NCBI GenBank assembly: GCA_002309015.1
Contig: DBWM01000038.1
Span: forward strand, 95,059-159,058
Direction: 5' to 3'
DNA length: 64,000 nucleotides
Source of the DNA: Myxococcales bacterium UBA1238
Lineage (GTDB): Bacteria; Myxococcota_A; Bradymonadia; UBA7976; UBA1532
A program made the translations under genes and the position numbers. Each line of letters begins with the position of its first letter. Position 1 is the stretch's first letter. Below, one piece after another: positions 53,220-62,241 of the stretch. Below the pieces are notes generated by a model, which saw only the letters and a program-made list of their open reading frames with translations, searched no databases and had not been told where the DNA came from.

Positions 53220-55193
53220 CTTCGCTTCGAGTTCGGCGGATAGCCGTTCCCATTCAGCGTAGAGTGCCGCGAGCGCCTGTTCGCAGCTGTTGGCCTCTAA
53301 AATGGCTTCTTTGATGCGCTGCGCATCGCTGTAATGGGCGGGATCGGCCTGCTCGTCGCGGATTTTTTGTAAGAGCGCTTCTTTTTCGGCGATGCTCGCC
53401 TCAATTTGAGCGATCGATTCTTTGAGACCGCGAGTATTTCGGGCTAAAGCCTGCCGCGCTTCGGCCTCTTTTCGCTTGTCATCCTTGGACTTATAGGTCG
53501 AGGATTTGGGCTGTGCGGGCTCTGGGATTTTGGGCAGAACGGGTTGCAGTTTTCGCGGATCTTCGTCGTGAAGGGGCAGCGGCAGAGGGCGATCTCCGCT
53601 TGCAATGCGCTCCTCATAATCTGAATAATTTCCAATATATGGCGTGATCCGGCCGTCTCTGATTTCCCAGACTTCGTCGCATACGCCGTCAATAAAATGG
53701 CGGTCGTGGCTGATGAGCACGATGGTGCCGGGGTAGTCGGAGAGCGCGTCTTCGAGCACGGCGCGGCTGCCCATGTCGAGATGGTTGGTGGGCTCGTCGA
53801 GCAGCAACACATTGGCGCGGCTGATCAGCATTTTGATGAGCGCGATGCGGTTCTTTTCACCGCCGCTGAGCACCCCGATCTCCTTCGATAAGTCATCGGA
53901 ATGAAAGAGAAAAGCGCCCAAAAAATCGCGGAGCTTTGAGGGCAGAAGATCCTCTGCTGCGCTTTGAATTTCGTTAAAAACCGTATTTTTGAGATTGAGC
54001 TGATCGATCTGATGCTGCGCAAAATAATAAAACCTGGTTTGAATGCCGGGCGTTCGGCTGCCTTTTTGATAGGGCAGGACGCCTGCAAACAGTTTTAAGA
54101 GCGTACTTTTGCCTGCACCGTTGGGGCCGATCAGGGCGATATGCTTTCCCCGCAAGAGCTCCAGATCGAGGCCGTGGTAAAGGACTTTTTCACCGTAAGC
54201 CTGCGTAATATCTGACAATTCCAGAACGACGCGTCCCGATTTGGGGGGCTCTGGAAGGGTAAAATGAATCTCTTTTTCGTCGTGTTCGAGCTCGACCTGA
54301 TCGAGCTTTGCAAGCATTTTGACGCGGCTTTGCACCTGGCGCGCTTTGGTCGCCTTGTAGCGGAAGCGCTCGATGAATCGCACGAGTTCGGCGGCGCGGC
54401 GGTCGCGGTTTTTGGCCTGGCGCTCCAGCAATGCGCGGCGTTCAGAGGCCTGCTGCAGATAGGCGTCGAAGTTGCCCGTAAATACGGTGATGCCGGCGCA
54501 GGAGAGTTCGGCGATGTGGCTCGCGAGATGGTTTAAAAATGCGCGGTCGTGGCTGATGAAGACGAGGCTGCCCTTAAAGTTTTTGAGGAAATTTTCAAGC
54601 CAGATCAGGGTTTCGAGATCGAGATGGTTGGTGGGCTCATCGAGCAAAAGGATGTCGGGTTGCTGCAAAAGCAAGCGGGCGAGCGCCACGCGCATCTGCC
54701 ATCCGCCGCTTAACTCCCCGCAATCTCTATGAAAATCGGTCGCCTTAAATCCGAGTCCCTGCAGCACCTCTTCGATGCGATTTTGCGCCTGAAAGCCTTC
54801 AAGAGTCTCAAATCTTTGGTGCAGGCGGCTCCAGGTTTCCATGAGGGCGGGCGTCTCTTCCACCGATGCCGATTCCAGCCGCGCTTCGATTTCTTTGAGG
54901 CGAGCGGCCAGAGCGACCACTTCGTCGAGGCCGCGTTCCGCTTCCTGGTAGACGGTTGTGCCGCGTAACGTCGCGATTTCCTGGGGTAAATAGCCGAGCG
55001 TGACGTCTTTTCCGATGGAGATGCTGCCTCCGTCGGGCTGCAATTCGCCGACGATCATGCGCATCAGCGTGGTTTTGCCCACACCGTTGGGGCCGATGAG
55101 TCCCACGCGCTGGCCGCGTTTGATGTGCCAGTCGACGTCGCTGAACAGCAATCTGGGACCAAAGGATTTTTCGATGCCGTGAAGATGGATCAT
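53208..55193 (-). CDS. ABC-F family ATP-binding cassette protein
   Basis: ABC-F proteins bind the ribosomal E site and influence elongation; they have no membrane part. The 661 residues contain two ABC domains. First: GPNGVGKTT, LSGGWQMRVALARLLL, LLLDEPTNHLDLETL. Second: GPNGAGKST, LSGGEKNRIALIKML, LLLDEPTNHLDMGSR. They are joined by a charged linker helix pair (AKNRDRRAAELVRFIERFRYKATKARQVQSRVKML), the P-site-interaction segment. A C-terminal coiled-coil (about 560-661) follows. The layout is that of YheS/Uup-like members. It follows the HEAT gene by 21 bp. Confidence 0.94.
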   Translation of the reverse strand: MIHLHGIEKSFGPRLLFSDVDWHIKRGQRVGLIGPNGVGKTTLMRMIVGELQPDGGSISIGKDVTLGYLPQEIATLRGTTVYQEAERGLDEVVALAARLKEIEARLESASVEETPALMETWSRLHQRFETLEGFQAQNRIEEVLQGLGFKATDFHRDCGELSGGWQMRVALARLLLQQPDILLLDEPTNHLDLETLIWLENFLKNFKGSLVFISHDRAFLNHLASHIAELSCAGITVFTGNFDAYLQQASERRALLERQAKNRDRRAAELVRFIERFRYKATKARQVQSRVKMLAKLDQVELEHDEKEIHFTLPEPPKSGRVVLELSDITQAYGEKVLYHGLDLELLRGKHIALIGPNGAGKSTLLKLFAGVLPYQKGSRTPGIQTRFYYFAQHQIDQLNLKNTVFNEIQSAAEDLLPSKLRDFLGAFLFHSDDLSKEIGVLSGGEKNRIALIKMLISRANVLLLDEPTNHLDMGSRAVLEDALSDYPGTIVLISHDRHFIDGVCDEVWEIRDGRITPYIGNYSDYEERIASGDRPLPLPLHDEDPRKLQPVLPKIPEPAQPKSSTYKSKDDKRKEAEARQALARNTRGLKESIAQIEASIAEKEALLQKIRDEQADPAHYSDAQRIKEAILEANSCEQALAALYAEWERLSAELEAKLSE

Positions 55194-55214
55194 GGGAGGG
55201 CTCGGGGAAGGCGA

Positions 55215-57230
55215 TCAGCGGGCGCTCTTGCGCTTTTTAGATCCGCCTTTTGACGAGAATCGCTTTTGAATTTGATGGGTTGTAATGATTGCGAAAGCTT
55301 TTGTGCGCCGATCCTGGGATTGAAGGAAAGGCGTCAGCAAATCGAGATCTTCTTTTTGCCCATCGTGACCCAATATTTGGAGAGCGCTCTGTTGAAGCGC
55401 CTTGGATTCCGATTTTAGCGATTGACGGCAGAAGTCCAGCTCCGCTTTTCCTTCATTGGGTTCGCCCAGAATGATTGCTTTGAGATCATCCGGGAACGAT
55501 GGATCGTGGAGCAACTCGGGAATCAGAGCTTTGCGGTGCTGACGGGCTGCCTGGATGACAATGGTGCGCTGACTATCGCTCCCATTTCGGGCGATCATGG
55601 CGAGCACATCTTGTTTGATATGCGGATTTTGGGCCAATTGCTCAATCTGCGGTCCTTCAAGCCAGGGAAGCGCTGTGTTTTTAAAATCTGCCAACGCTTT
55701 ATCTCCCTGTAATTCCAGCAGAAATTGCCAAACAGAAAAGCGCAGTTCAAGATCGGGCGCGTTCTTTAAAATCGAGATCGCATTGGCGGCTTCGGGCTTG
55801 CGGGTTGCGATGAGCGCCTGAACTGCAGCGGCCTGAACCTCCCGACTGGGATGGGTGAGCATAAATTGCAGCGGAGCTACGGATTCCGCGCTCGCGATTT
55901 GTCCAAGTCCTTGAATGAGCGCGCATTTCACCTTTGCTTCGGGTTCCTTGCGCAGCAGCTGTCCCAATGCGGCTTCATCACCTTTTTGTGCAATCCGGGC
56001 GAGGCCTTTTGCGGCCGCCAGACGGATTTCGACGGCACCTTCGCGCATGTCCGCTTCAAAGATCTCTTTGCTCGGACGATGCTTCAGTTCGGCGAGCACG
56101 CGAAGCGCGTTCAACCGGTTTCCCCGACGATCTCCGGAGGCAGCTTCCTGAAGAATTTCAAAGAGTTGCGGTTCGGCTTTGTCTTTACCCCAGGCAAGCA
56201 GCCAATCGTACGCAAATTTTGCTTCCTCGTTCGACAAATTGCCCAGCAAAATCGGTTTCACCTTACCTAACACTGCGGAATCGCGAACTTTTTCCATTCC
56301 CTGCCAACCGATCTGGCGCCCTGCCTGATTCTGATAGCGCGGGGAGATGGCGGCGTGAAGCGTGCGCGTATATTCCTCATTGGGTCCGACGAGCAGATTG
56401 AGCGCGGCCGCGATGGGCAAACGCGTCTCGAAGTCATCGGAACTTGTATATTTTTTGCGCAGTGCGTCGACGGCCGAATCAAATTTTTTAGCTTTGGTTT
56501 TGTCGGTCGGTTTTTTGATCTGCGAAAACAGGATTCGGGCAAAAAATCCAAGCTGCTCGTCTGTCAAATGGTCGATGGCCCAGGGCAACGCATCGGCATT
56601 TGTGAGTCTGAAGGGCGGCTGATCCTGAGTCTGGAAGAGCTTCGCAAATTCCTGGGGAAAATCGCGATCGTGGGGTGCTTTCAGCAGAACTTGTTCAAAC
56701 AGAGGCCAAATGGGGCCTTTGTCGTCAGGGTACATGCGCAGCAAGAGCTCGATCGCTTTTGCCTGAGCAACCGGTGAGCCTTGAATCGTCGCCTGTAAGA
56801 GCGCCTCTTTTACTTTCTCTTGTGAAAAATATTCGGTAAGCGTGTGATGACCGATTCGGATTTCGCTGGGATCTTCTGAACAAATCTTCTTTAAAATCGC
56901 ATCGTTGGCTGCTTTTTGAAAGGTGGGGCGATTCGATTGAAAGGCAAGCCGAAACAGCGAAGGGAAGAACTTGTTGTGATTGGAATCCTGCAAAGCCTGT
57001 CCGATGGCCGCTTCCGCCTCTGGTGCTTCCAATTCCACAAGACCGCTCACGCCAAGGAATTGCTCCACGTCATCTTTTGATTGGAAAAGCTCTTGAAAAA
57101 AGGCCAGTTGCTGAGCCTGGAGCTCTTGGGGCGAGAGCTCGGCAGCCTGCTCCTGCGCATCTGCTGCTGCAAATTGCGGATATAAAGCCAAGCCCATCAA
57201 AAATGAGAGAAAACGCGCGCGTGTCAGCAT
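55215..57230 (-). CDS. Exported HEAT-repeat protein
   Basis: The 671-residue product has an N-terminal signal peptide (ARFLSFLMGLALYPQFAAADA) and then helical repeats throughout, several with clear HEAT/PBS-lyase pattern (VEIRLAAAKGLARIAQKGDEAALGQLL, AKVKCALIQGLGQIASAESVAPL, REVQAAAVQALIATRKPEAANAI). The C-terminus is basic (KGGSKKRKSAR). HEAT solenoids serve as protein-binding scaffolds; substrate unknown. It lies in a minus-strand run with a lipoprotein and a PpiC isomerase upstream, which suggests an envelope-related role. Confidence 0.8.
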   Translation of the reverse strand: MLTRARFLSFLMGLALYPQFAAADAQEQAAELSPQELQAQQLAFFQELFQSKDDVEQFLGVSGLVELEAPEAEAAIGQALQDSNHNKFFPSLFRLAFQSNRPTFQKAANDAILKKICSEDPSEIRIGHHTLTEYFSQEKVKEALLQATIQGSPVAQAKAIELLLRMYPDDKGPIWPLFEQVLLKAPHDRDFPQEFAKLFQTQDQPPFRLTNADALPWAIDHLTDEQLGFFARILFSQIKKPTDKTKAKKFDSAVDALRKKYTSSDDFETRLPIAAALNLLVGPNEEYTRTLHAAISPRYQNQAGRQIGWQGMEKVRDSAVLGKVKPILLGNLSNEEAKFAYDWLLAWGKDKAEPQLFEILQEAASGDRRGNRLNALRVLAELKHRPSKEIFEADMREGAVEIRLAAAKGLARIAQKGDEAALGQLLRKEPEAKVKCALIQGLGQIASAESVAPLQFMLTHPSREVQAAAVQALIATRKPEAANAISILKNAPDLELRFSVWQFLLELQGDKALADFKNTALPWLEGPQIEQLAQNPHIKQDVLAMIARNGSDSQRTIVIQAARQHRKALIPELLHDPSFPDDLKAIILGEPNEGKAELDFCRQSLKSESKALQQSALQILGHDGQKEDLDLLTPFLQSQDRRTKAFAIITTHQIQKRFSSKGGSKKRKSAR

Positions 57231-57277
57231 GCCTGAAACATCCTTTCAAAAAGCTCAGCTTTCTATCACAAGAGTTC

Positions 57278-59044
57278 TCACGGGGCAAGGGATGGCGCTG
57301 AAAATGAAGTCGAGTCGGGCATTAAGGGATAAAACAAGAGGTGAAGCGTCTTGGGTCCGAGGCTGCCCTGAAGCACAAATTCGCTCCAGTTTTCGCCCAG
57401 TTGGCGGAGCGCGCGGCTGTAGTCATCTTCGGTCGGGTCTGAGTCTCCGAGCACACGGGCGAGCGCTTTGGGCTTTAAGGTGGCATCCAAAAAAAGCCCT
57501 TCCTCTGCGCGGGTCGACTGAAGCTTCAGATCCTGCAGCGCGGTTGAATGGCCAAGCGTAAAAATCATTGTGGGCACTGAAGATAGATTCATCTGAAGGT
57601 GGGCCGGATATGCACCTTCTACATGCCAGTCTATTTGATGTTCTGTTTTTGATAAAGTTGCCGATTCGCCCAGCGGTTGCACAAGTTGCGGCGCGCTCTC
57701 CAATGCAACGGCGCTCAGAAGGTTGGGAAACGATTGCCCTAAAAAAACGGTTGCGCCCAGAATCTCGGCCCTAAAACCGATGGGATCGCGCGGAAAACCC
57801 AGGGGCGGCTCGATGAGCGGCAGGTTTTGAGGTTCGGCGAAGGCGGGCAAAAGCGGCCAGGCTGCCAAATGGCGCAAGGGGCCCAGTTTGCAAAGGCTGA
57901 GTTCGTTCCACCATTTGAGGTTTTGCGATCTTTTGAGCGAACTGATCTGCAAAAAAGCGTTTCGCGAGACCGCCAGACGATAGCCTGCAAGCTCTGGCTC
58001 GTCGCCGATTAAAACGCCTAAACTCCCTTGCCATGAGGCTTTTCCCCATTCTGTGAGTTCGGCATCGAGGGTCAGTTCGGGGCAGGCGTAAAGCTTTGGG
58101 CGATCGTCGTCGGTGCTGCAGGTGCCCGCGTTGATGCTCAAAGTGATGCGATCGGCCAGTTGCGCTGAAGCGATCCATCTGCTGGTGCATTCTGCCGTCA
58201 ATTCTGCATAGTTTTCAAAGAGTTGCGTTCGTTCAGGGCCTTTTGGCCAATCGATGCGCCTTAGCGCTTCGTGGGCATTCAAAGCGGTCTCGAGCGCCGC
58301 AATTTGAGCGGGAAAGAGTGTGATTTCAAAGAGTTGCGCTGAGCTTAACGGGGAAACGCCTGTATTCCATTCAGAACTGAAATGCTCGGGATCATTCTTT
58401 GCTTTTGCAGGCAAAAGAACGTCGATGGCGATCTGTAAATTTTGCCGCCGAAGGCTCATCAGAAGTCCCGACTGTGCAGATTGATAGAGAGCGTGAACGT
58501 TTAAAAGATCCTTTAATTCCGGGGAGATAGAGCGCGGCTGGAGATCGAGTTGATGCGCGATCTGGCGAAACAGGGATTCAAAAGTCTGCTCACCTTGTGG
58601 ATGCAAAAAGAAGACTGCGCGCGCGTGAAAAGTGAGTTGGTTTTCAAGTGAGGGCGCTCGATTCTGAAGAAGCGCCATCTGCGCTCGGCCAATCTCCGCT
58701 CCATTGGGCGAATTGATTGAAAGTAAAAGATTTTTTTGCGGATCGATGCCCCAGTGATGAAGAGAAAAATCGGAATAAAGGCGTTTTGAGGTCAGAGAAT
58801 GAATCAGACTTTTTGCCTTTGAATACAGCGCATTCCACGCCTTTTGGAGAGGCGTGTTTTGAAGATGCGACTCGAGGCTTTGAATCATCGCTCCCAACGA
58901 CTGAGGGTTCAGCTCGAGCACGAGAGCAGGAGAGGGTAGAATCCCAAAAAAGTTTGGAGGATCTGGAGTTGCGCGGATCTGAGACGGCGGTCGCTGGCAA
59001 CTGAGGGTGAGCAGCAGAAGAATCCAGATGAGTTTACGGCTCAA
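57278..59044 (-). CDS. Large lipoprotein, hypothetical
   Basis: I chose the TTG at 59044 (giving LSRKLIWILLLLTLSC, a textbook lipoprotein signal), which overlaps the end of ppiC by 11 bp with GAGGG about 9 bases upstream. The frame extends 26 codons further but those residues are the reading of ppiC's end. The mature protein of about 570 residues is of mixed alpha/beta character with no repeat or motif I recognise (begins NFFGILPSPALVLELNPQSL). It is probably an outer-membrane lipoprotein of myxobacterial-type 'DUF' character. It sits between a PpiC isomerase and a HEAT protein. Confidence 0.7.
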   Translation of the reverse strand: MSRKLIWILLLLTLSCQRPPSQIRATPDPPNFFGILPSPALVLELNPQSLGAMIQSLESHLQNTPLQKAWNALYSKAKSLIHSLTSKRLYSDFSLHHWGIDPQKNLLLSINSPNGAEIGRAQMALLQNRAPSLENQLTFHARAVFFLHPQGEQTFESLFRQIAHQLDLQPRSISPELKDLLNVHALYQSAQSGLLMSLRRQNLQIAIDVLLPAKAKNDPEHFSSEWNTGVSPLSSAQLFEITLFPAQIAALETALNAHEALRRIDWPKGPERTQLFENYAELTAECTSRWIASAQLADRITLSINAGTCSTDDDRPKLYACPELTLDAELTEWGKASWQGSLGVLIGDEPELAGYRLAVSRNAFLQISSLKRSQNLKWWNELSLCKLGPLRHLAAWPLLPAFAEPQNLPLIEPPLGFPRDPIGFRAEILGATVFLGQSFPNLLSAVALESAPQLVQPLGESATLSKTEHQIDWHVEGAYPAHLQMNLSSVPTMIFTLGHSTALQDLKLQSTRAEEGLFLDATLKPKALARVLGDSDPTEDDYSRALRQLGENWSEFVLQGSLGPKTLHLLFYPLMPDSTSFSAPSLAP

Positions 59045-59960
59045 TGTTGTTGAGCCCTCGGCGCTGCTCGATCGCTTCAAGCGGTTGCGGGTTGATAAAG
59101 GATTCGTAAGTCTGCCCCGCATGCTCGACGAGCTTCTTGAACTCTAACGCGCGAAAATCATTGAGGATTCTCTGACGGATTTCGTCTTCAACTTCGCTCA
59201 GCGGTTTTGAAATCGCGGGGATAACGGCCGCAATATAGGCGATGTGAAAGCCAAAAATGGTGCGAATGGGCGGGGTGAGCTGGCCTTCTGCCTGAACCTC
59301 AAAGCAAGGCGCTGTAAAATCAGGATCATAGCGATCCTGCTGCGCAAAAAGACCGAGATCTTCAATCTTTAATTGAAAACCTGCAGCTTCGACTTCTGGG
59401 CGGAACTGCTCGGCAAGATTTGAAAATTCATCTTTGTTTTCGATGGGTTGCTGACTCAACATGTTCGATATCTTTTGAGCCAGCGCCCTCGCTTTTTCAA
59501 CCTGATCGCTGTCTGCGGGCATGCGCGAATGATCGCCTGTAATCAACAAATGGATCGCATTGCGCAGATCTGGATGCACATAGAGATGCTGATTCTGGCG
59601 GTAGGCCTGCTCCACATAGTTGCGAGGGATCGATTGCAAAGAATAAGTTTTCTCAAAGTTCTCCGTCAGATAATCGGCCACCATCGGTTGGGACAGCGCG
59701 TTTTGAACTTCGGGATGCTGCGCCAAACCCTGAGATTGCGCCTCGTCAGCCAGCAGCTCAAAATCGATCAGGTCCTGCAACAGTTTTTGTGGCGTCTGAT
59801 CTTCGCGTCCCTTCGCGTAGGCTTTGAGCCGGCCTGCTGTGATTTCGATGGGCGCATGGAGCCCTTTTGCCCGCGCGATCACTTGATCATCGGGGATTTC
59901 GTTTTGAAAAGGCCAGGCGAGAATCACAAAAAAGGGCCAGAGCAGCAAAGGTGCCTCCAT
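59034..59960 (-). CDS. PpiC-type (parvulin) peptidyl-prolyl isomerase, exported
   Basis: The 308-residue product has a hydrophobic N-terminus acting as signal or anchor (LLLWPFFVILAW), a SurA/PpiD-like helical N-domain (TPQKLLQDLIDFELLADEAQSQGL...), and a parvulin domain (NAIHLLIT...AGFQLKIEDLGLFAQQDRYDPDFTAPCFEVQAEGQLTPPIRTIFGFHIAYIAAVIP), where FGFHI is characteristic. The start is open: ATG 59960 has no ribosome-binding site and lies in a hairpin; TTG 59948 has GGAGG 5-6 bases before it. It likely helps fold outer-membrane proteins. Confidence 0.85.
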   Translation of the reverse strand: MEAPLLLWPFFVILAWPFQNEIPDDQVIARAKGLHAPIEITAGRLKAYAKGREDQTPQKLLQDLIDFELLADEAQSQGLAQHPEVQNALSQPMVADYLTENFEKTYSLQSIPRNYVEQAYRQNQHLYVHPDLRNAIHLLITGDHSRMPADSDQVEKARALAQKISNMLSQQPIENKDEFSNLAEQFRPEVEAAGFQLKIEDLGLFAQQDRYDPDFTAPCFEVQAEGQLTPPIRTIFGFHIAYIAAVIPAISKPLSEVEDEIRQRILNDFRALEFKKLVEHAGQTYESFINPQPLEAIEQRRGLNNIEP

Positions 59961-59972
59961 CAGAAATGGAGG
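59954..59972 (-). promoter_or_regulatory. Hairpin over the ppiC translation start
   Basis: CCTCCAT-CAGAA-ATGGAGG is a perfect 7-bp stem. In the mRNA the 3' arm AUGGAGG holds the annotated start codon and also the GGAGG that could serve the alternative UUG start four codons on. The stem would mask both. It may be a translational on/off element. Confidence 0.45.
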
Positions 59973-60009
59973 GTCATTTTGAAGCGAAAGGCGAGAAAAA
60001 TCAACGCCT

Positions 60010-61131
60010 TTAACAGCTCAGCAGCTCGGGGTTGAGGGCGGTGAAGGCGGGGTGAACGAAGCGGCCGTCTTTGCGGATCAATTCGCCGTCGATCCAGATT
60101 TCACCGCCGCCGTATTCGGGCGTTTGGATGCAGACCAGATCCCAATGTACGGCGGAGCGGTTGCCGTTGTCGGTGTCGTCGTAGGCGTTTCCGGGGGTAA
60201 AATGGAATGAACCTGCAATTTTTTCGTCGAACAGAATGTCATCCATCGCAAAAGTGACGCCGGGGTTGCAGCCGAGGGCGAATTCGCCGACGTATCGGGC
60301 GCCTTCGTCGGTATCAAAGATCTCGTTGACGCGCTTGTCGTCGTTGGCGTGGGCTTCAACAATTTTGCCGTCTTTAAAATGTAACTCCACGTCTTTAAAG
60401 GTAAATCCGTTGTAGGTGGAGGGCGTGTTGTAGCGGATGACGCCGTTGACGGAGTTGCGAACGGGGCAGGAATAGACTTCGCCGTCGGGGATATTGAGTT
60501 TGCCCGCGCATTTGGTGGCGCCTATCCCCTTGATCGAAAAGCGTAAATCGGTGCCGGGGCCTTTGATATGGACCTGATCGGCCTGAGCAAGGAAGGCCTG
60601 GGCGGCATCCATCGCGCGATCCATGCGCTCGTAATCGACGTCGGCGGTGACTTTAAAATAATAATCTTCAAACTCGCGGGTCGACATGTTGGCCAGCATC
60701 GCCATCGATGGGGTGGGGTAGCGCAGGACGACCCAACGGGTGTGAGGTACGCGAACTTCTCCATGCACGGGCTGGAACCAGAGACGGCCCTTCATTGCGT
60801 TCTTTTCGGCAGGTAAGTCCGCGAGATCTTTGGGGTTTACTGGAGCGCGCACACCGATGTAGCAGTCCATCTGCTTCATACGGTAGAGCTCGCTGTCGGC
60901 GATCGCTTTGAGCGATTCTTCGCTGGCGCCCTTGAGCAGCGCTCGCATTAAAGCGTTGGTTTTGAGATCGAGGATCGGGTAGCCGCCCGCCGCATAAGTC
61001 TCATCGACCAGCGCTTCTATAAAATCCTGCGGTGTGTCGTAGGCTTCGATGAGAACCTTCTCGCCGGGCTGAACCGCGCAGGAATAGTGAACCAACAGAT
61101 GGGCGAGCTTTTGTGCACGAGGATCGAGCAT
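60010..61131 (-). CDS. M29-family aminopeptidase
   Basis: This is a dimetal aminopeptidase of the thermophilic (M29) type, about 373 residues from ATG 61131, which has AAAGG upstream; a GTG/ATG seven codons earlier is less suited. Typical landmarks are VHYSCAVQPGEKVLIEAYDTP near the start, NIPDGEVYSCPVRNSVNG and FNLE-like GCNPGVTFAMDDILFDEKIAGSFHFTPGNAY with the metal ligands, and AVHWDLVCI with the His/Asp ligands at the end, followed by WIDGELIRKDG. It lies 36 bp after ftcD and may belong to an amino-acid catabolic unit. Confidence 0.92.
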   Translation of the reverse strand: MLDPRAQKLAHLLVHYSCAVQPGEKVLIEAYDTPQDFIEALVDETYAAGGYPILDLKTNALMRALLKGASEESLKAIADSELYRMKQMDCYIGVRAPVNPKDLADLPAEKNAMKGRLWFQPVHGEVRVPHTRWVVLRYPTPSMAMLANMSTREFEDYYFKVTADVDYERMDRAMDAAQAFLAQADQVHIKGPGTDLRFSIKGIGATKCAGKLNIPDGEVYSCPVRNSVNGVIRYNTPSTYNGFTFKDVELHFKDGKIVEAHANDDKRVNEIFDTDEGARYVGEFALGCNPGVTFAMDDILFDEKIAGSFHFTPGNAYDDTDNGNRSAVHWDLVCIQTPEYGGGEIWIDGELIRKDGRFVHPAFTALNPELLSC

Positions 61132-61167
61132 GGACAGAACCTTTCTCTGCAAAAATGTTGTTCAAAA

Positions 61168-62241
61168 TCAACAGGTTAAATCAAATTGGGGAGGCGCTTT
61201 CAATGCGTATTCCAGAATTTTTTTCTGAGGATCGAAGGGCGAAATTTCGTTGAGACCGAGCGCATCGATGGCCGCTTGCAGCCATTCTGCCTCCGAAACG
61301 TCCGTCGAAAGTTGCCGCTTTTTCAAAAAATAACGGCCTGCATCGAGCATCGGTTTTAAGGGGATGAGGCCGATGATCTCGCTGCCCGTCACGCGCATTC
61401 CGCGCTCTGCCGCCAATTCACGCGTTTTTTCGAAGACCTGGTGCGGTTCGGTGACATCGAGATCGGTTAGATTCATGGTGATTTGACATCGCTGCAGCCG
61501 CTCAAGATACCAGGCAGCCGCCTTACAATATTTAAAAAGCCCTTGAATTTTAACAGCTTTTCCTTCGCTGTCCCGGATGATTTCACCCTTTTCGTTGCGC
61601 GCTGCGCGGCCTTTTTCGCGAAGGCTCAGCGCGATGTCGGCGGCCTGCTTCCGATCGGCTGTATCGAGATTGATATTATAGGCGCCCAGGAACTTCCTTG
61701 CGCCGATATGCACCAGACCGAATTCCGGCACAAAGGCCTGAGGTCCAAAGTCCGGTTTCCACAAGGGATCCTGCATTTTTTGGGGCAGCGCCTCGTAGCC
61801 GCCTTTGCGGAGGACCGCGAGGTTTTGACGTTCGGGACGGGTCGCTGCAGATTCATATAAATAAACTGGAAGCTGCAGTTCCCGGCCCACGCGCTCGCCC
61901 AGCCTGCGCGCCAGCTGGACGCAATCCGCCATGGTTGTACCTGAGACCGGCACGAAGGGGCAGACGTCGGTCGCGCCTGATCGGGGATGTTCACCCTTGT
62001 GCAGGGTCATATCGATGCGCTTGTAACTCTCTGAAATTAAACGGAAAGCGCCTTCCAAAACGGCGTCTGGTGTGCCTGCAAAGGTGATGACCGTGCGGTT
62101 TGTGTCGTAGCCGGCATCGATGTTGAGCAAGGTCACGCCGGGAACGGATGCGGCGGCGGCGCAAGCGCGAATGACTTTGAAATCGCGGCCTTCAGAGATG
62201 TTGGGCACGCATTCGACGATGGGCGGGTTCAAGGCGGTCAC
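61168..62241 (-). CDS. ftcD: Glutamate formimidoyltransferase
   Basis: The enzyme moves the formimino group between formiminoglutamate and tetrahydrofolate in histidine breakdown. The product of about 357 residues (start GTG 62241, sharing GTGA with the stop of the hydrolase gene) has the family N-terminus IVECVPNISEGRDFKVI, the HPRSGATDVCPFVPVSG motif with catalytic His, VYLYE, LDPxW-like MQDPLWKPDFGP, and the C-terminal MNLTDLDVTEPHQVFE and GSEIIGLIP. It lacks the cyclodeaminase (FTCD C-terminal) domain found in animals. No other hut gene is in the window. Confidence 0.93.
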   Translation of the reverse strand: MTALNPPIVECVPNISEGRDFKVIRACAAAASVPGVTLLNIDAGYDTNRTVITFAGTPDAVLEGAFRLISESYKRIDMTLHKGEHPRSGATDVCPFVPVSGTTMADCVQLARRLGERVGRELQLPVYLYESAATRPERQNLAVLRKGGYEALPQKMQDPLWKPDFGPQAFVPEFGLVHIGARKFLGAYNINLDTADRKQAADIALSLREKGRAARNEKGEIIRDSEGKAVKIQGLFKYCKAAAWYLERLQRCQITMNLTDLDVTEPHQVFEKTRELAAERGMRVTGSEIIGLIPLKPMLDAGRYFLKKRQLSTDVSEAEWLQAAIDALGLNEISPFDPQKKILEYALKAPPQFDLTC

